From contig NZ_JACCBN010000001.1 of assembly GCF_013409505.1 (NCBI RefSeq), positions 3,224,001-3,288,000 of the forward strand: a stretch of DNA of 64,000 nt, in the 5' to 3' direction. This document shows, piece by piece, positions 1 through 7,072 of the stretch. The stretch comes from Actinomycetospora corticicola. Lineage in GTDB: Bacteria; Actinomycetota; Actinomycetes; Mycobacteriales; Pseudonocardiaceae. A program made the translations under genes and the position numbers. The notes beneath the pieces were generated by a model that was not told where the DNA came from, made no database searches, and worked only from the letters and a program-made list of their open reading frames with translations. The stretch's first letter is position 1, and each line of letters starts with the position of its first letter.

Positions 1-2
1 AG

Positions 3-206
3 ACGTCGGACGGGTCCTACGACCTCGCGCTCCCCGGCTCGGGCGCGTGGCTCGTCGTCATCAGCGCGCCGGGGCACGCCCCGCGCGCCGACCGGGTCGT
101 GGTCGGCGGGCACACGCCGGAGCTGCGACACGACGTGACGCTCCTCGGCTCGGAGCCGCTCGCCGACGACGCCCTCTCCCCGGAGCCGCTGACCTCGCAG
201 AGCTGA
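3..206 (+). CDS. C-terminal fragment of a protein with a carboxypeptidase-regulatory-like beta domain
   Basis: Only the last 67 codons lie in the window; the 5' part is upstream of base 1. The visible peptide contains TSDGSYDLALPGSGAWLVV and SAPGHAPRADRVVV, the alternating turn/strand pattern of transthyretin-like or carboxypeptidase-regulatory-like domains (DG-Y-L-L-PG then Y/H-P). It ends in a short acidic tail and TGA. Such domains often sit at the C-terminus of surface or membrane proteins, but which protein this is cannot be told from here. The frame is set by uninterrupted coding to the stop at 204-206, followed 14 bp later by a strong terminator hairpin. Confidence 0.55.
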   Translation, partial: TSDGSYDLALPGSGAWLVVISAPGHAPRADRVVVGGHTPELRHDVTLLGSEPLADDALSPEPLTSQS

Positions 207-219
207 CGGTGTCCAGGAC

Positions 220-260
220 GACAGAACGGCCCCACCCGACTCGGGTGGGGCCGTTCTGTC
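220..260. terminator. Perfect stem-loop terminator
   Basis: Two 20-base arms, GACAGAACGGCCCCACCCGA and its exact complement, are separated by a single base. It lies directly after the stop of the truncated first gene. No U-tract follows, as is common in actinomycetes. Function as a terminator is inferred from position and perfect pairing. Confidence 0.75.
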
Positions 261-274
261 GTTCGGTCCGTCCG

Positions 275-336
275 CCGCGAGGGTGACACCAGGCAGGCCC
301 ACGGGGCTCCCGGGCTGCCTCACGTACATCTCGCGG
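275..336. repeat. Dispersed intergenic palindromic repeat, copy 1
   Basis: First of five related ~60-bp elements in the window. The left part CCGCGAGGGTGACACCAGG and the right part containing CTGCCTCACGTACATCTCG form an imperfect inverted repeat around a variable centre. It lies between the truncated first gene and the 3' end of glpD. Confidence 0.7.
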
Positions 337-360
337 TCGGACGCCTCGAGCCCGTCGTCG

Positions 361-419
361 CAAGGGTGACACCAGGCAGGCCAGCGGGCCTCGCGGGCTG
401 CCTGATGTACCCCTCGCGG
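361..419. repeat. Dispersed intergenic palindromic repeat, copy 2
   Basis: Tandem neighbour of copy 1, about 25 bp away. It shares AGGGTGACACCAGGCAGGCC on the left and GGCTGCCTGATGTACCCCTC on the right. It ends six bases before the glpD stop codon (minus strand), so it would be transcribed at the glpD 3' end. Confidence 0.7.
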
Positions 420-424
420 GGGGC

Positions 425-2230
425 TCAGCCCGTTCCGAGCGGCTCGAGCTGCTCGCGCCGAGGGTCGGGCGCGGCGAGCCGGAGCTTGTCGGCCTCCTCG
501 TCGCTCTCCACCGTCTGCGACCGCCGCTCCGCCTCGACCCGCTCGACGTAGGAGCGAACCTCCTCGTCGCGGGTCTCGGTGCTCCAGCCGAGCAGCGGCG
601 CCATCTGGTCGGCCACCGACTCCGCCGAGTCGACGCCGCGGTGGGCGTACTCGATGGAGATGCGGGTGCGGCGGGTCAGCACGTCGTCGAGGTGCAGCGC
701 GCCCTCGTAGGCCACCGCGTAGGCGATCTCCACGCGCAGGTAGTCGGGCGAGCCCGGGACCGGCTCGCGCAACGTCGGGTCGTCCTCGGTCATCGCGAGC
801 AGTCCGTGCAGCAGCGAGCCGTACCGGTCGAGCAGGTGCCGCACGCGGTGCGGGTGGAGGTCGTACTGCCGCCCGATGTGCTCGGCCTGGTTGACCAGCG
901 CGAAGTAGCCGTCCGCGCCGATCAGCGGGACCCGGTCGGTGATCGACGGCGCGACCCGGGCCGGGATGTCCTGGACGGCGAGGTCGAGGGCGTCCTTGGC
1001 CATGACGCGGTAGGTCGTGTACTTGCCGCCGGCGATCGACACCATGCCCGGCATCACCCGCGACACGGCGTGCTCGCGGGAGAGCTTCGAGGTCTCCTCG
1101 CTCTCGCCGGCGAGCAGGGGCCGCAGCCCGGCGTAGACGCCCTCGATGTCGTCGTGGGACAGCGGGGTGACCAGCACGGCGTTGATGTGCTCGAGCAGGT
1201 AGTCGATGTCGTGGCGGGTCGCCGCCGGGTGGGCGAGGTCGAGCCGCCAGGTGGTGTCGGTGGTCCCGACGATCCAGTGGTTGCGCCACGGGATGACGAA
1301 CAGCACCGACTTCTCGGTCCGCAGGATCATGCCCACGTCCGACGGGATCTTGTCGCGGGCGACCAGGAAGTGCACGCCCTTCGAGGCGTTCACCTTGAAC
1401 CGGCCGCGGGTGCCCGCGGCGTGCTGCATCTGGTCGGTCCACACCCCGGTGCAGTTCACGACGACGTGCGCGCGCACGTCGGTCTGCCGCCCGGTCTCGA
1501 CGTCGCGGACCCGCACCCCGGCGATCCGGTCGACCTCGTGGATGAAGTCGACGACCTGGGTGGACGTGCGGACGACCGCGCCGTACTGGGCGGCGGTGCG
1601 GCCCACCATCATCGTGTGGCGGGCGTCGTCGGCCTGGGCGTCGTAGTAGCGCACCGCGCCGACGAGCGCGTCGCGCTTGAGCGCCGGCGCCATCCGCAGG
1701 GCGCCCGAGCGGGTCAGCTGCTTCTGCTTGGGCAGCGAGCTCTTGCCGCCCATCGTGTCGTAGAGCGTGATGCCGGCGGTGACGTACGGGCGCTCCCACA
1801 CGTGATGGGTCAGCGGGTACAGGAACGGCACCGGCTTGATCAGGTGCGGGGCGAGCCGGGTCATGTTCAGCTCACGCTCGAACAGCGCCTCACGGACCAG
1901 CCCGAAGTCGAGCTGCTCGAGGTAGCGCAGACCGCCGTGGAAGAGCTTCGACGACCGGCTCGACGTCCCGGCCGCCAGGTCGCGCGCCTCGACGAGGGCG
2001 ACCGAGAGACCACGGGTGGCGGCGTCGAGCGCGGCACCCACGCCGACCACTCCCCCGCCCACGACGACGACGTCGAACAGCTCGTTCTGCAGGCGGTCCC
2101 ACGACCGCTCGCGCTCGGCCGGGCCGAGCCGGGCGGGTTCGGTGACGGCGTCCAGCGACTCGGCCTCCGGCGTGCGGGCGCCGGCCGCCGTGGGCTCGCT
2201 CGCACCGTTCTCGGCGGACTTGGCAGCCAC
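425..2230 (-). CDS. glpD: Aerobic glycerol-3-phosphate dehydrogenase
   Basis: FAD-dependent oxidation of glycerol-3-phosphate to dihydroxyacetone phosphate at the membrane, passing electrons to quinone. The protein has the N-terminal dinucleotide fold (VVVVGGGVVGVGAALDAATRG), the SSKLFHGGLRYLE segment, WIVGTTDTTW, and a C-terminal GlpD-type helical domain after SIAGGKYTTYR. The GTG at 2230 is chosen because AGGAGG sits 6 bases upstream, giving 601 residues, near the family norm; an upstream ATG at 2281 would add a low-complexity leader. The gene is divergent from glpF-glpK, so glycerol uptake, phosphorylation and oxidation are encoded together. A symmetric operator-like box lies in the shared intergenic region. 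Confidence 0.95.
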   Translation of the reverse strand: MAAKSAENGASEPTAAGARTPEAESLDAVTEPARLGPAERERSWDRLQNELFDVVVVGGGVVGVGAALDAATRGLSVALVEARDLAAGTSSRSSKLFHGGLRYLEQLDFGLVREALFERELNMTRLAPHLIKPVPFLYPLTHHVWERPYVTAGITLYDTMGGKSSLPKQKQLTRSGALRMAPALKRDALVGAVRYYDAQADDARHTMMVGRTAAQYGAVVRTSTQVVDFIHEVDRIAGVRVRDVETGRQTDVRAHVVVNCTGVWTDQMQHAAGTRGRFKVNASKGVHFLVARDKIPSDVGMILRTEKSVLFVIPWRNHWIVGTTDTTWRLDLAHPAATRHDIDYLLEHINAVLVTPLSHDDIEGVYAGLRPLLAGESEETSKLSREHAVSRVMPGMVSIAGGKYTTYRVMAKDALDLAVQDIPARVAPSITDRVPLIGADGYFALVNQAEHIGRQYDLHPHRVRHLLDRYGSLLHGLLAMTEDDPTLREPVPGSPDYLRVEIAYAVAYEGALHLDDVLTRRTRISIEYAHRGVDSAESVADQMAPLLGWSTETRDEEVRSYVERVEAERRSQTVESDEEADKLRLAAPDPRREQLEPLGTG

Positions 2231-2392
2231 GTCGGGCCTCCTCGTACGTTCGGTGTCAGGCCTCTGCTCCGTGCGGCGCAACAGGGGCTCACCCCGTCGT
2301 CACCTGCGGCAACGCACCCGGGGTCCCCCGCCGCGGCACCTCTCACGCTACCCGCGCGAGGGTGTCCCCGAGGGTGATCGACCCGCCGTCGG

Positions 2393-2404
2393 GAAAGCGC
2401 TTTC
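2393..2404. promoter_or_regulatory. LacI-family-type operator between glpD and glpF
   Basis: GAAAGCGCTTTC is a perfect 12-bp palindrome with a central CG, the shape of LacI/GalR-family or cre-like operators. It lies in the divergent promoter region, about 105 bp before glpF and 165 bp before glpD. The regulator is not in the window. Confidence 0.5.
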
Positions 2405-2508
2405 GTCCTGATCCAAGACCATAGACACATGTGACGTGCACGACTAGCGTCCGCCGCGCTCATCGACGCCGAACGGGCTGCGTCGAGGGCACGACGGGGG
2501 AGGTCGAC

Positions 2509-3240
2509 GTGACTCCGGTCCTCAGTGGCGGCGAGATCATCCTGTGGGAGTTCCTCGGCACGGCGGTCCTGCTGCTCTTCGGCGTCGGGGTGGTCGCGAA
2601 CGTGATCCTGCCCCGGTCGAACCAGGACGGGGACACGGCGCCGTGGGTGCTGATCGTCATCGGCTGGGGCGTCGGTGTCTTCGCCGGCGCGAGCATCGCC
2701 AACCCCACCGGGGGACACATCAACCCCGCCGTCACCCTCGGCCTCGCGATCGCCGGGAAGACGCCGTGGGCCGAGGTGCCCTTCTACCTGATCGGCCAGT
2801 TCCTCGGTGCGTTCGTCGGCGCGGGGCTGGCCTGGCTGCTCTACAAGCTGCAGTTCGACCACAACCGGGAGCACAACGCCGAGACGGTCGGCATCTTCGC
2901 GACCAACCCGCCGATCAAGAAGCCGATCTGGAACCTGATCAGCGAGACGATCGCGACCTTCGTGCTGCTGCTGTTCCTCCTCGAGGCGCCCTACGACTCC
3001 CCCGCGAACTACGCGGCGGTGACCGCCCTCGTCGTCGGGATCGGCGCGGCCCTCGGTGGCCCGACCGGCTACGCCATCAACCCCGCCCGTGACCTCGGGC
3101 CGCGCGCCGCGTACGCGGTCCTGCCCATCCCCGGCAAGGGCACCGCCGACTGGGGCTACTCCTGGGTGCCGATCGTCGGCCCTTTCCTCGGCGCGGCGCT
3201 CGCCGCCCTGGTGGCCCTCGTCCTGCCCGCCTCCAGCTGA
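2509..3240 (+). CDS. glpF: Glycerol facilitator (aquaglyceroporin)
   Basis: MIP-family channel for passive glycerol entry across the cytoplasmic membrane. The two NPA half-helices are clear: HINPAVTLG and [12 protein letters not shown]. The Asp after the second NPA-R is typical of glycerol-conducting rather than water-only channels. About six hydrophobic segments are visible. The GTG at 2509 is preferred because GGGGGAGG ends about 6 bases upstream, giving 243 residues; an ATG at 2431 would add an Arg-rich leader untypical of the family. Glycerol kinase follows after 40 bp, which fits one glpFK operon. Confidence 0.93.
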   Translation: MTPVLSGGEIILWEFLGTAVLLLFGVGVVANVILPRSNQDGDTAPWVLIVIGWGVGVFAGASIANPTGGHINPAVTLGLAIAGKTPWAEVPFYLIGQFLGAFVGAGLAWLLYKLQFDHNREHNAETVGIFATNPPIKKPIWNLISETIATFVLLLFLLEAPYDSPANYAAVTALVVGIGAALGGPTGYAINPARDLGPRAAYAVLPIPGKGTADWGYSWVPIVGPFLGAALAALVALVLPASS

Positions 3241-3280
3241 CACGATCGCGTCCCCCCCACCCCGAACAGGAGCAGGCTCG

Positions 3281-4783
3281 ATGACCCAGTACGTCGCGGC
3301 GATCGACCAGGGCACCACCTCGACGCGGTGCATGATCTTCGACCACTCGGGTCGGGTCGTGGCCGTCGACCAGCTCGAGCACCAGCAGATCTTCCCGAGG
3401 GCCGGCTGGGTGGAGCACGACGCCGCCGAGATCTGGGGCAACACGCGCCAGGTCTGCGGCGGTGCGCTCGCCCGGGCCGACCTCGACGCCTCGAGCATCG
3501 CCGCCGTCGGCATCACCAACCAGCGCGAGACCACGGTCATCTGGGACAAGGCCACCGGCGAGCCGATCTACAACGCGATCGTCTGGCAGGACACCCGCAC
3601 CCAGGAGATCTGCGACGAGCTCGGCGCCCTCGGCGGCGGCGCCGAGCGGTACCGCGCCAAGACCGGCCTCCCGCTGGCGACCTACTTCGCCGGCCCGAAG
3701 GCCCGCTGGATCCTCGACCACGTCGAGGGCGCCCGGGAGCGGGCGGAGCGCGGCGAGCTCGCCTTCGGGACGATGGACACCTGGGTCCTGTGGAACGCCA
3801 CCGGCGGCAGCGACGGCGGCCTGCACGTCACGGACCCGACCAACGCGTCGCGCACGCTGCTGATGAACATCGACACCCTGGAGTGGGACCCGGAACTCTG
3901 CGAGGAGATCGGGGTGCCGATGGCGATGCTGCCGGAGATCCGGTCGTCGTCGGAGAGCTACGGCAACATCCGGGCCCGCGGCACGTTCCGGGACGTCCCG
4001 GTCGCCGGGATCCTCGGCGACCAGCAGGCCGCGACGTTCGGGCAGGCGTGCCTGGAGGTCGGCGAGGCCAAGAACACCTACGGCACCGGCAACTTCGTCC
4101 TGCTGAACACGGGCACGGAGAAGGTCGAGTCGAAGAACGGTCTGCTCACGACGGTCTGCTACAAGATCGGCGACCAGCCGCAGGTCTACGCCCTCGAGGG
4201 CTCGATCGCGGTCACCGGATCCCTCGTGCAGTGGCTGCGGGACAACCTCGGGATGATCTCCTCGGCCCCCGAGGTGGAGGAGCTCGCGAAGTCGGTCGAC
4301 GACAACGGCGGCGCCTACATCGTCCCCGCGTTCTCCGGGCTGTTTGCCCCGTACTGGCGCTCCGACGCCCGGGGCGTGGTCGTCGGCCTCACCCGCTTCG
4401 TGAACAAGGGCCACCTGGCCCGGGCGGTCCTCGAGGCCACGGCGTTCCAGACCCGCGAGGTCATCGACGCCATGAACGCCGACTCCGGGGTGCCGCTGAC
4501 CACGCTGAAGGTCGACGGCGGGATGGTCGGCAACGAGGTCCTCATGCAGTTCCAGGCCGACCTGCTCGGTGTGGAGGTGGTCCGCCCGGTGGTCTCGGAG
4601 ACCACCGCGCTCGGCGCGGCCTACGCGGCCGGCCTCGCGGTCGGGTTCTGGGAGTCCGAGCAGGACATCCGGGACAACTGGGCGCAGGACAAGGTCTGGG
4701 AGCCGAACATGGACCCGAGCGAGCGCGACCGGGTCTACGCCGAGTGGAAGAAGGCGGTCACCCGCACCTTCGACTGGGCCTAG
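3281..4783 (+). CDS. glpK: Glycerol kinase
   Basis: ATP-dependent phosphorylation of glycerol to glycerol-3-phosphate, trapping glycerol that enters through GlpF and supplying GlpD. It is a FGGY-family kinase of 500 residues, the usual length. It opens with [18 protein letters not shown] (phosphate-1 motif) and contains [46 protein letters not shown] and KVDGGMVGN. The ATG at 3281 has AGGAG about 8 bases upstream. Its TAG stop lies inside the outer arm of the following hairpin. Confidence 0.97.
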   Translation: MTQYVAAIDQGTTSTRCMIFDHSGRVVAVDQLEHQQIFPRAGWVEHDAAEIWGNTRQVCGGALARADLDASSIAAVGITNQRETTVIWDKATGEPIYNAIVWQDTRTQEICDELGALGGGAERYRAKTGLPLATYFAGPKARWILDHVEGARERAERGELAFGTMDTWVLWNATGGSDGGLHVTDPTNASRTLLMNIDTLEWDPELCEEIGVPMAMLPEIRSSSESYGNIRARGTFRDVPVAGILGDQQAATFGQACLEVGEAKNTYGTGNFVLLNTGTEKVESKNGLLTTVCYKIGDQPQVYALEGSIAVTGSLVQWLRDNLGMISSAPEVEELAKSVDDNGGAYIVPAFSGLFAPYWRSDARGVVVGLTRFVNKGHLARAVLEATAFQTREVIDAMNADSGVPLTTLKVDGGMVGNEVLMQFQADLLGVEVVRPVVSETTALGAAYAAGLAVGFWESEQDIRDNWAQDKVWEPNMDPSERDRVYAEWKKAVTRTFDWA

Positions 4784-4855
4784 GTGGCCTGCGGCCCTGT
4801 GAGTACTTGTCCGTGCTCGAGCACGGAGAAGTACTCACAGGGCGGAGCCACCTAG
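4780..4855. terminator. Bidirectional hairpin between convergent glpK and lpdA-like gene
   Basis: Outer arms CTAGGTGGC and GCCACCTAG enclose an inner hairpin (4794-4843) with arms GCCCTGTGAGTACTT and its near-complement. The TAG stops of both flanking convergent genes lie within the outer arms. A structurally and sequence-related hairpin occurs at 49599-49666, so this is a small family. Confidence 0.75.
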
Positions 4856-6255
4856 TCCAGGTCGTCGTGCTGCATGAGGCGACGGCCCGCCTCGGTGACC
4901 GACCCCGAGAGCGACGGGTAGATCGAGAACGTGTGGGCGAGGTCGTCCACCGTGAGGTTGTTCTGCACGGCCATCGCGAGCGGGAGGACGAGCTCGCTGG
5001 CCACCGGCGCGACGATCACGCCGCCGATGACGACGCCGGTCGCCGGGCGACAGAAGATCTTCACGAACCCGCGGTCGAGGCCCTGCATCTTGGCGCGCGG
5101 GTTGGTGCCCAGCGGCAGCAGCACCTCGCGGGCCGCGAACTCCCCGGACTCGACCTGCTTGTGGCCGATGCCGACGGTCGCCACCTCGGGGCGGGTGAAC
5201 ACGGCCGAGGCGACCGTCTTGAGCCGCAGCGGGGAGACGCCCTCCCCCAGCGCGTGCCACATCGCGATGCGGCCCTGCATGGCCGCGACCGAGGCGAGGG
5301 GCAGCAGGCCCGTGCAGTCGCCCGCCGCGTACACGCCCGGCACCGAGGTGCGGGACACCCGGTCGACGGTGATGTGCCCGGTCTCGCGCAGCTCCAGGCC
5401 CACCGCGTCGCAACCGAGGTCGCCGGTGTTCGGGATGGACCCGACGGTCATCAGCGCGTGCGAGCCGGTGACCTCGCGGCCGTCGGAGAGCGTGACCCGC
5501 ACGCCCTCGGCGGACGCCACCACCTTGTCGGCGCGTGAACGCGGCTCGATCGTGACGCCGCGCTCGGTGAAGACCTCCTCGAGGGTCGCCGCGGCGTCCG
5601 GGTCCTCGTGGGGCAGCACGCGGTCGCGGCTGGAGATCAACGTGACCGGCACGCCCAGCTCGGAGTAGGCCGAGACGAACTCGGCGCCGGTCACACCGGA
5701 GCCCACGACGACGAGGTGCTCGGGCAGCTCCTGGAGGTCGTAGAGCTGACGCCAGGTGAGGATGCGCTTCCCGTCGGGGACCGCGTCGGGCAGGACGCGC
5801 GGCGAGGCCCCGGTGGCGATGAGGACGACGTCGGCAGTGACGACCTCCGTCGCGCTCCCGTTCGACGGCGTGATCTCGATGTCGTGCGTGGCGCTGTTGT
5901 CCTCCGCGGCGCGGAACCGGCCCCGGCCGTCGATCACCCGCACTCCGGCGCGCTGGATGGTCGCCTTGATGTCGCCGGACTGGGCGAGCGCGAGGCCCTT
6001 GACCCGGCTGTTGACCCGGGGCAGGTCGACGACGGCCTCCTCCTCGACCTCGATGCCCATGTCGGCGTTGCGCCGGAACCCGGCCCGCACCCCGGCGGAG
6101 GCGATGAAGGTCTTCGAGGGCACGCAGTCGTAGGCGACGCAGTACCCGCCGACGCTGTCCTCCTCGACGAGGACGACGGAGGCCTCGTGCTGTGCGGCGA
6201 CCAGGGCCGCCTCGTACCCGGCGGGTCCGCCGCCGAGGATCACGATGCGCGTCAT
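4852..6255 (-). CDS. lpdA: LpdA-like FAD-dependent NAD(P)H quinone reductase (class I pyridine nucleotide-disulfide oxidoreductase family)
   Basis: 467 residues: FAD fold (MTRIVILGGGPAGYEAALVA), NAD fold (LVVVGSGVTGAEFVSAY), second FAD motif (GVYAAGDCTGLLPLASVAAMQG) and dimerisation domain. It resembles mycobacterial LpdA (Rv3303c), an NAD(P)H:quinone reductase whose gene also adjoins a glpD gene. The C-terminal His-Glu pair of true lipoamide dehydrogenases is absent (YPSLSGSVTEA instead), so lipoamide activity is unlikely. Unlike mycobacterial LpdA, which lacks one of the two redox cysteines, this protein keeps Cys39-x4-Cys44 (GGYCVAYDCVPSK). The ATG at 6255 starts exactly at the FAD motif with GGAGGG about 11 bases upstream. 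Confidence 0.85.
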   Translation of the reverse strand: MTRIVILGGGPAGYEAALVAAQHEASVVLVEEDSVGGYCVAYDCVPSKTFIASAGVRAGFRRNADMGIEVEEEAVVDLPRVNSRVKGLALAQSGDIKATIQRAGVRVIDGRGRFRAAEDNSATHDIEITPSNGSATEVVTADVVLIATGASPRVLPDAVPDGKRILTWRQLYDLQELPEHLVVVGSGVTGAEFVSAYSELGVPVTLISSRDRVLPHEDPDAAATLEEVFTERGVTIEPRSRADKVVASAEGVRVTLSDGREVTGSHALMTVGSIPNTGDLGCDAVGLELRETGHITVDRVSRTSVPGVYAAGDCTGLLPLASVAAMQGRIAMWHALGEGVSPLRLKTVASAVFTRPEVATVGIGHKQVESGEFAAREVLLPLGTNPRAKMQGLDRGFVKIFCRPATGVVIGGVIVAPVASELVLPLAMAVQNNLTVDDLAHTFSIYPSLSGSVTEAGRRLMQHDDLD

Positions 6256-6377
6256 GGGTGGACGTCCCTCCGTGGTGGTGCCTGTGCGTGGTGGTGCCGG
6301 GATGACCGGTCGGGTCCATCCTGCCCGTTCCGGACCCACCCGTCCGTGGCGACGTCGTCGACGACTCAGGTCGACCA

Positions 6378-6409
6378 TTGACAACGAACGGCCCACTCCT
6401 GGCTACCCT
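6378..6409 (+). promoter_or_regulatory. Promoter for a leaderless transcript
   Basis: TTGACA at 6378-6383 and TACCCT at 6404-6409 (20-bp spacer, rather long) precede the GTG at 6417 by only 7 bases, with no Shine-Dalgarno sequence. This predicts transcription starting at or next to the start codon. Confidence 0.45.
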
Positions 6410-6416
6410 GTGCGCC

Positions 6417-6884
6417 GTGCCGCTCTACGCCGCGTACGGGTCGAACATGGATCCCGCGCAGATGATGCAACGCGCGCCCCACTCGCCTGTCTCGGGCACC
6501 GGCTGGCTCGAGGGCTGGCGGATCACCTTCGGGGGCGAGGACCTCGGGTGGGAGGGCGCGCTCTCCACCGTCGTCGAGGACCCGTCGTCCCGGGTGTTCG
6601 TGGTGCTCTACGACGTGAGCCCGGACGACGTGGACGGGCTCGACCGCTGGGAGGGCGGCGAGCTCGGGATGCACAAGAAGCTGCGCCTGCGCATCCAGAC
6701 CATGGACGGCCCGCAGCTCGCGTGGGTCTACGTGCTCGACGCCTACGAGGGCGGGCTGCCCTCCGCCCGCTACATCGGCGTGCTCTCCGACGCCGCCGAG
6801 GCCGCGGGGGCGCCGGACGACTACGTCCGGGCTCTCCGCGAGCGGCCCTGCAAGTCGGTGGGGCCGGGCTCCGCCTCGATGTAG
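6417..6884 (+). CDS. Gamma-glutamylcyclotransferase-like (AIG2/GGCT fold) protein
   Basis: 155 residues. It opens with PLYAAYGSNMDP, the YGSN substrate-binding loop of the GGCT fold, and has WEGALSTVVEDP and Y-D-V-SPDDVDGLDRWEGG, which resembles the catalytic-region acidic segment of the family. The substrate cannot be deduced; the fold acts on gamma-glutamylamines and related compounds. The GTG at 6417 is preferred for its position relative to the promoter and because YGSN is normally within the first ten residues; the ATG at 6378 would overlap the -35 box. Confidence 0.75.
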   Translation: MPLYAAYGSNMDPAQMMQRAPHSPVSGTGWLEGWRITFGGEDLGWEGALSTVVEDPSSRVFVVLYDVSPDDVDGLDRWEGGELGMHKKLRLRIQTMDGPQLAWVYVLDAYEGGLPSARYIGVLSDAAEAAGAPDDYVRALRERPCKSVGPGSASM

Positions 6885-6917
6885 GGCTTCCCGACGACGG
6901 GTCGGGGTCGGCTCGCG

Positions 6918-6978
6918 CGGCGAGGTCCACACCAGGCAGGTTCCGCGTCCTCGGAACCTGCCTCCCGTGAACCTCGCG
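6918..6978. repeat. Dispersed intergenic palindromic repeat, copy 3
   Basis: The left arm CGAGGTCCACACCAGGCAGG and the right arm CCTGCCTCCCGTGAACCTCG form a long imperfect inverted repeat; the centre GGTTCCGCGTCCTCGGAACC is itself nearly symmetric. Intergenic, between the GGCT-like gene and the tex 3' end. Confidence 0.75.
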
Positions 6979-6999
6979 ACCGCCGCCCAATCCGCCCCG

Positions 7000-7061
7000 C
7001 CGCGAGACGCACACCAGGCAGCTTCCGCGGCCCGGAAAACGGCCCCACGTGAACCTCGCGG
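7000..7061. repeat. Dispersed intergenic palindromic repeat, copy 4
   Basis: Tandem neighbour of copy 3. It begins CCGCGAGACGCACACCAGGC and ends CCCCACGTGAACCTCGCGG, with a symmetric centre CTTCCGCGGCCCGGAA. It ends 11 bp before the tex stop, so it could serve as the tex 3' structure. Confidence 0.75.
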
Positions 7062-7072
7062 CGGTGCGGGGC

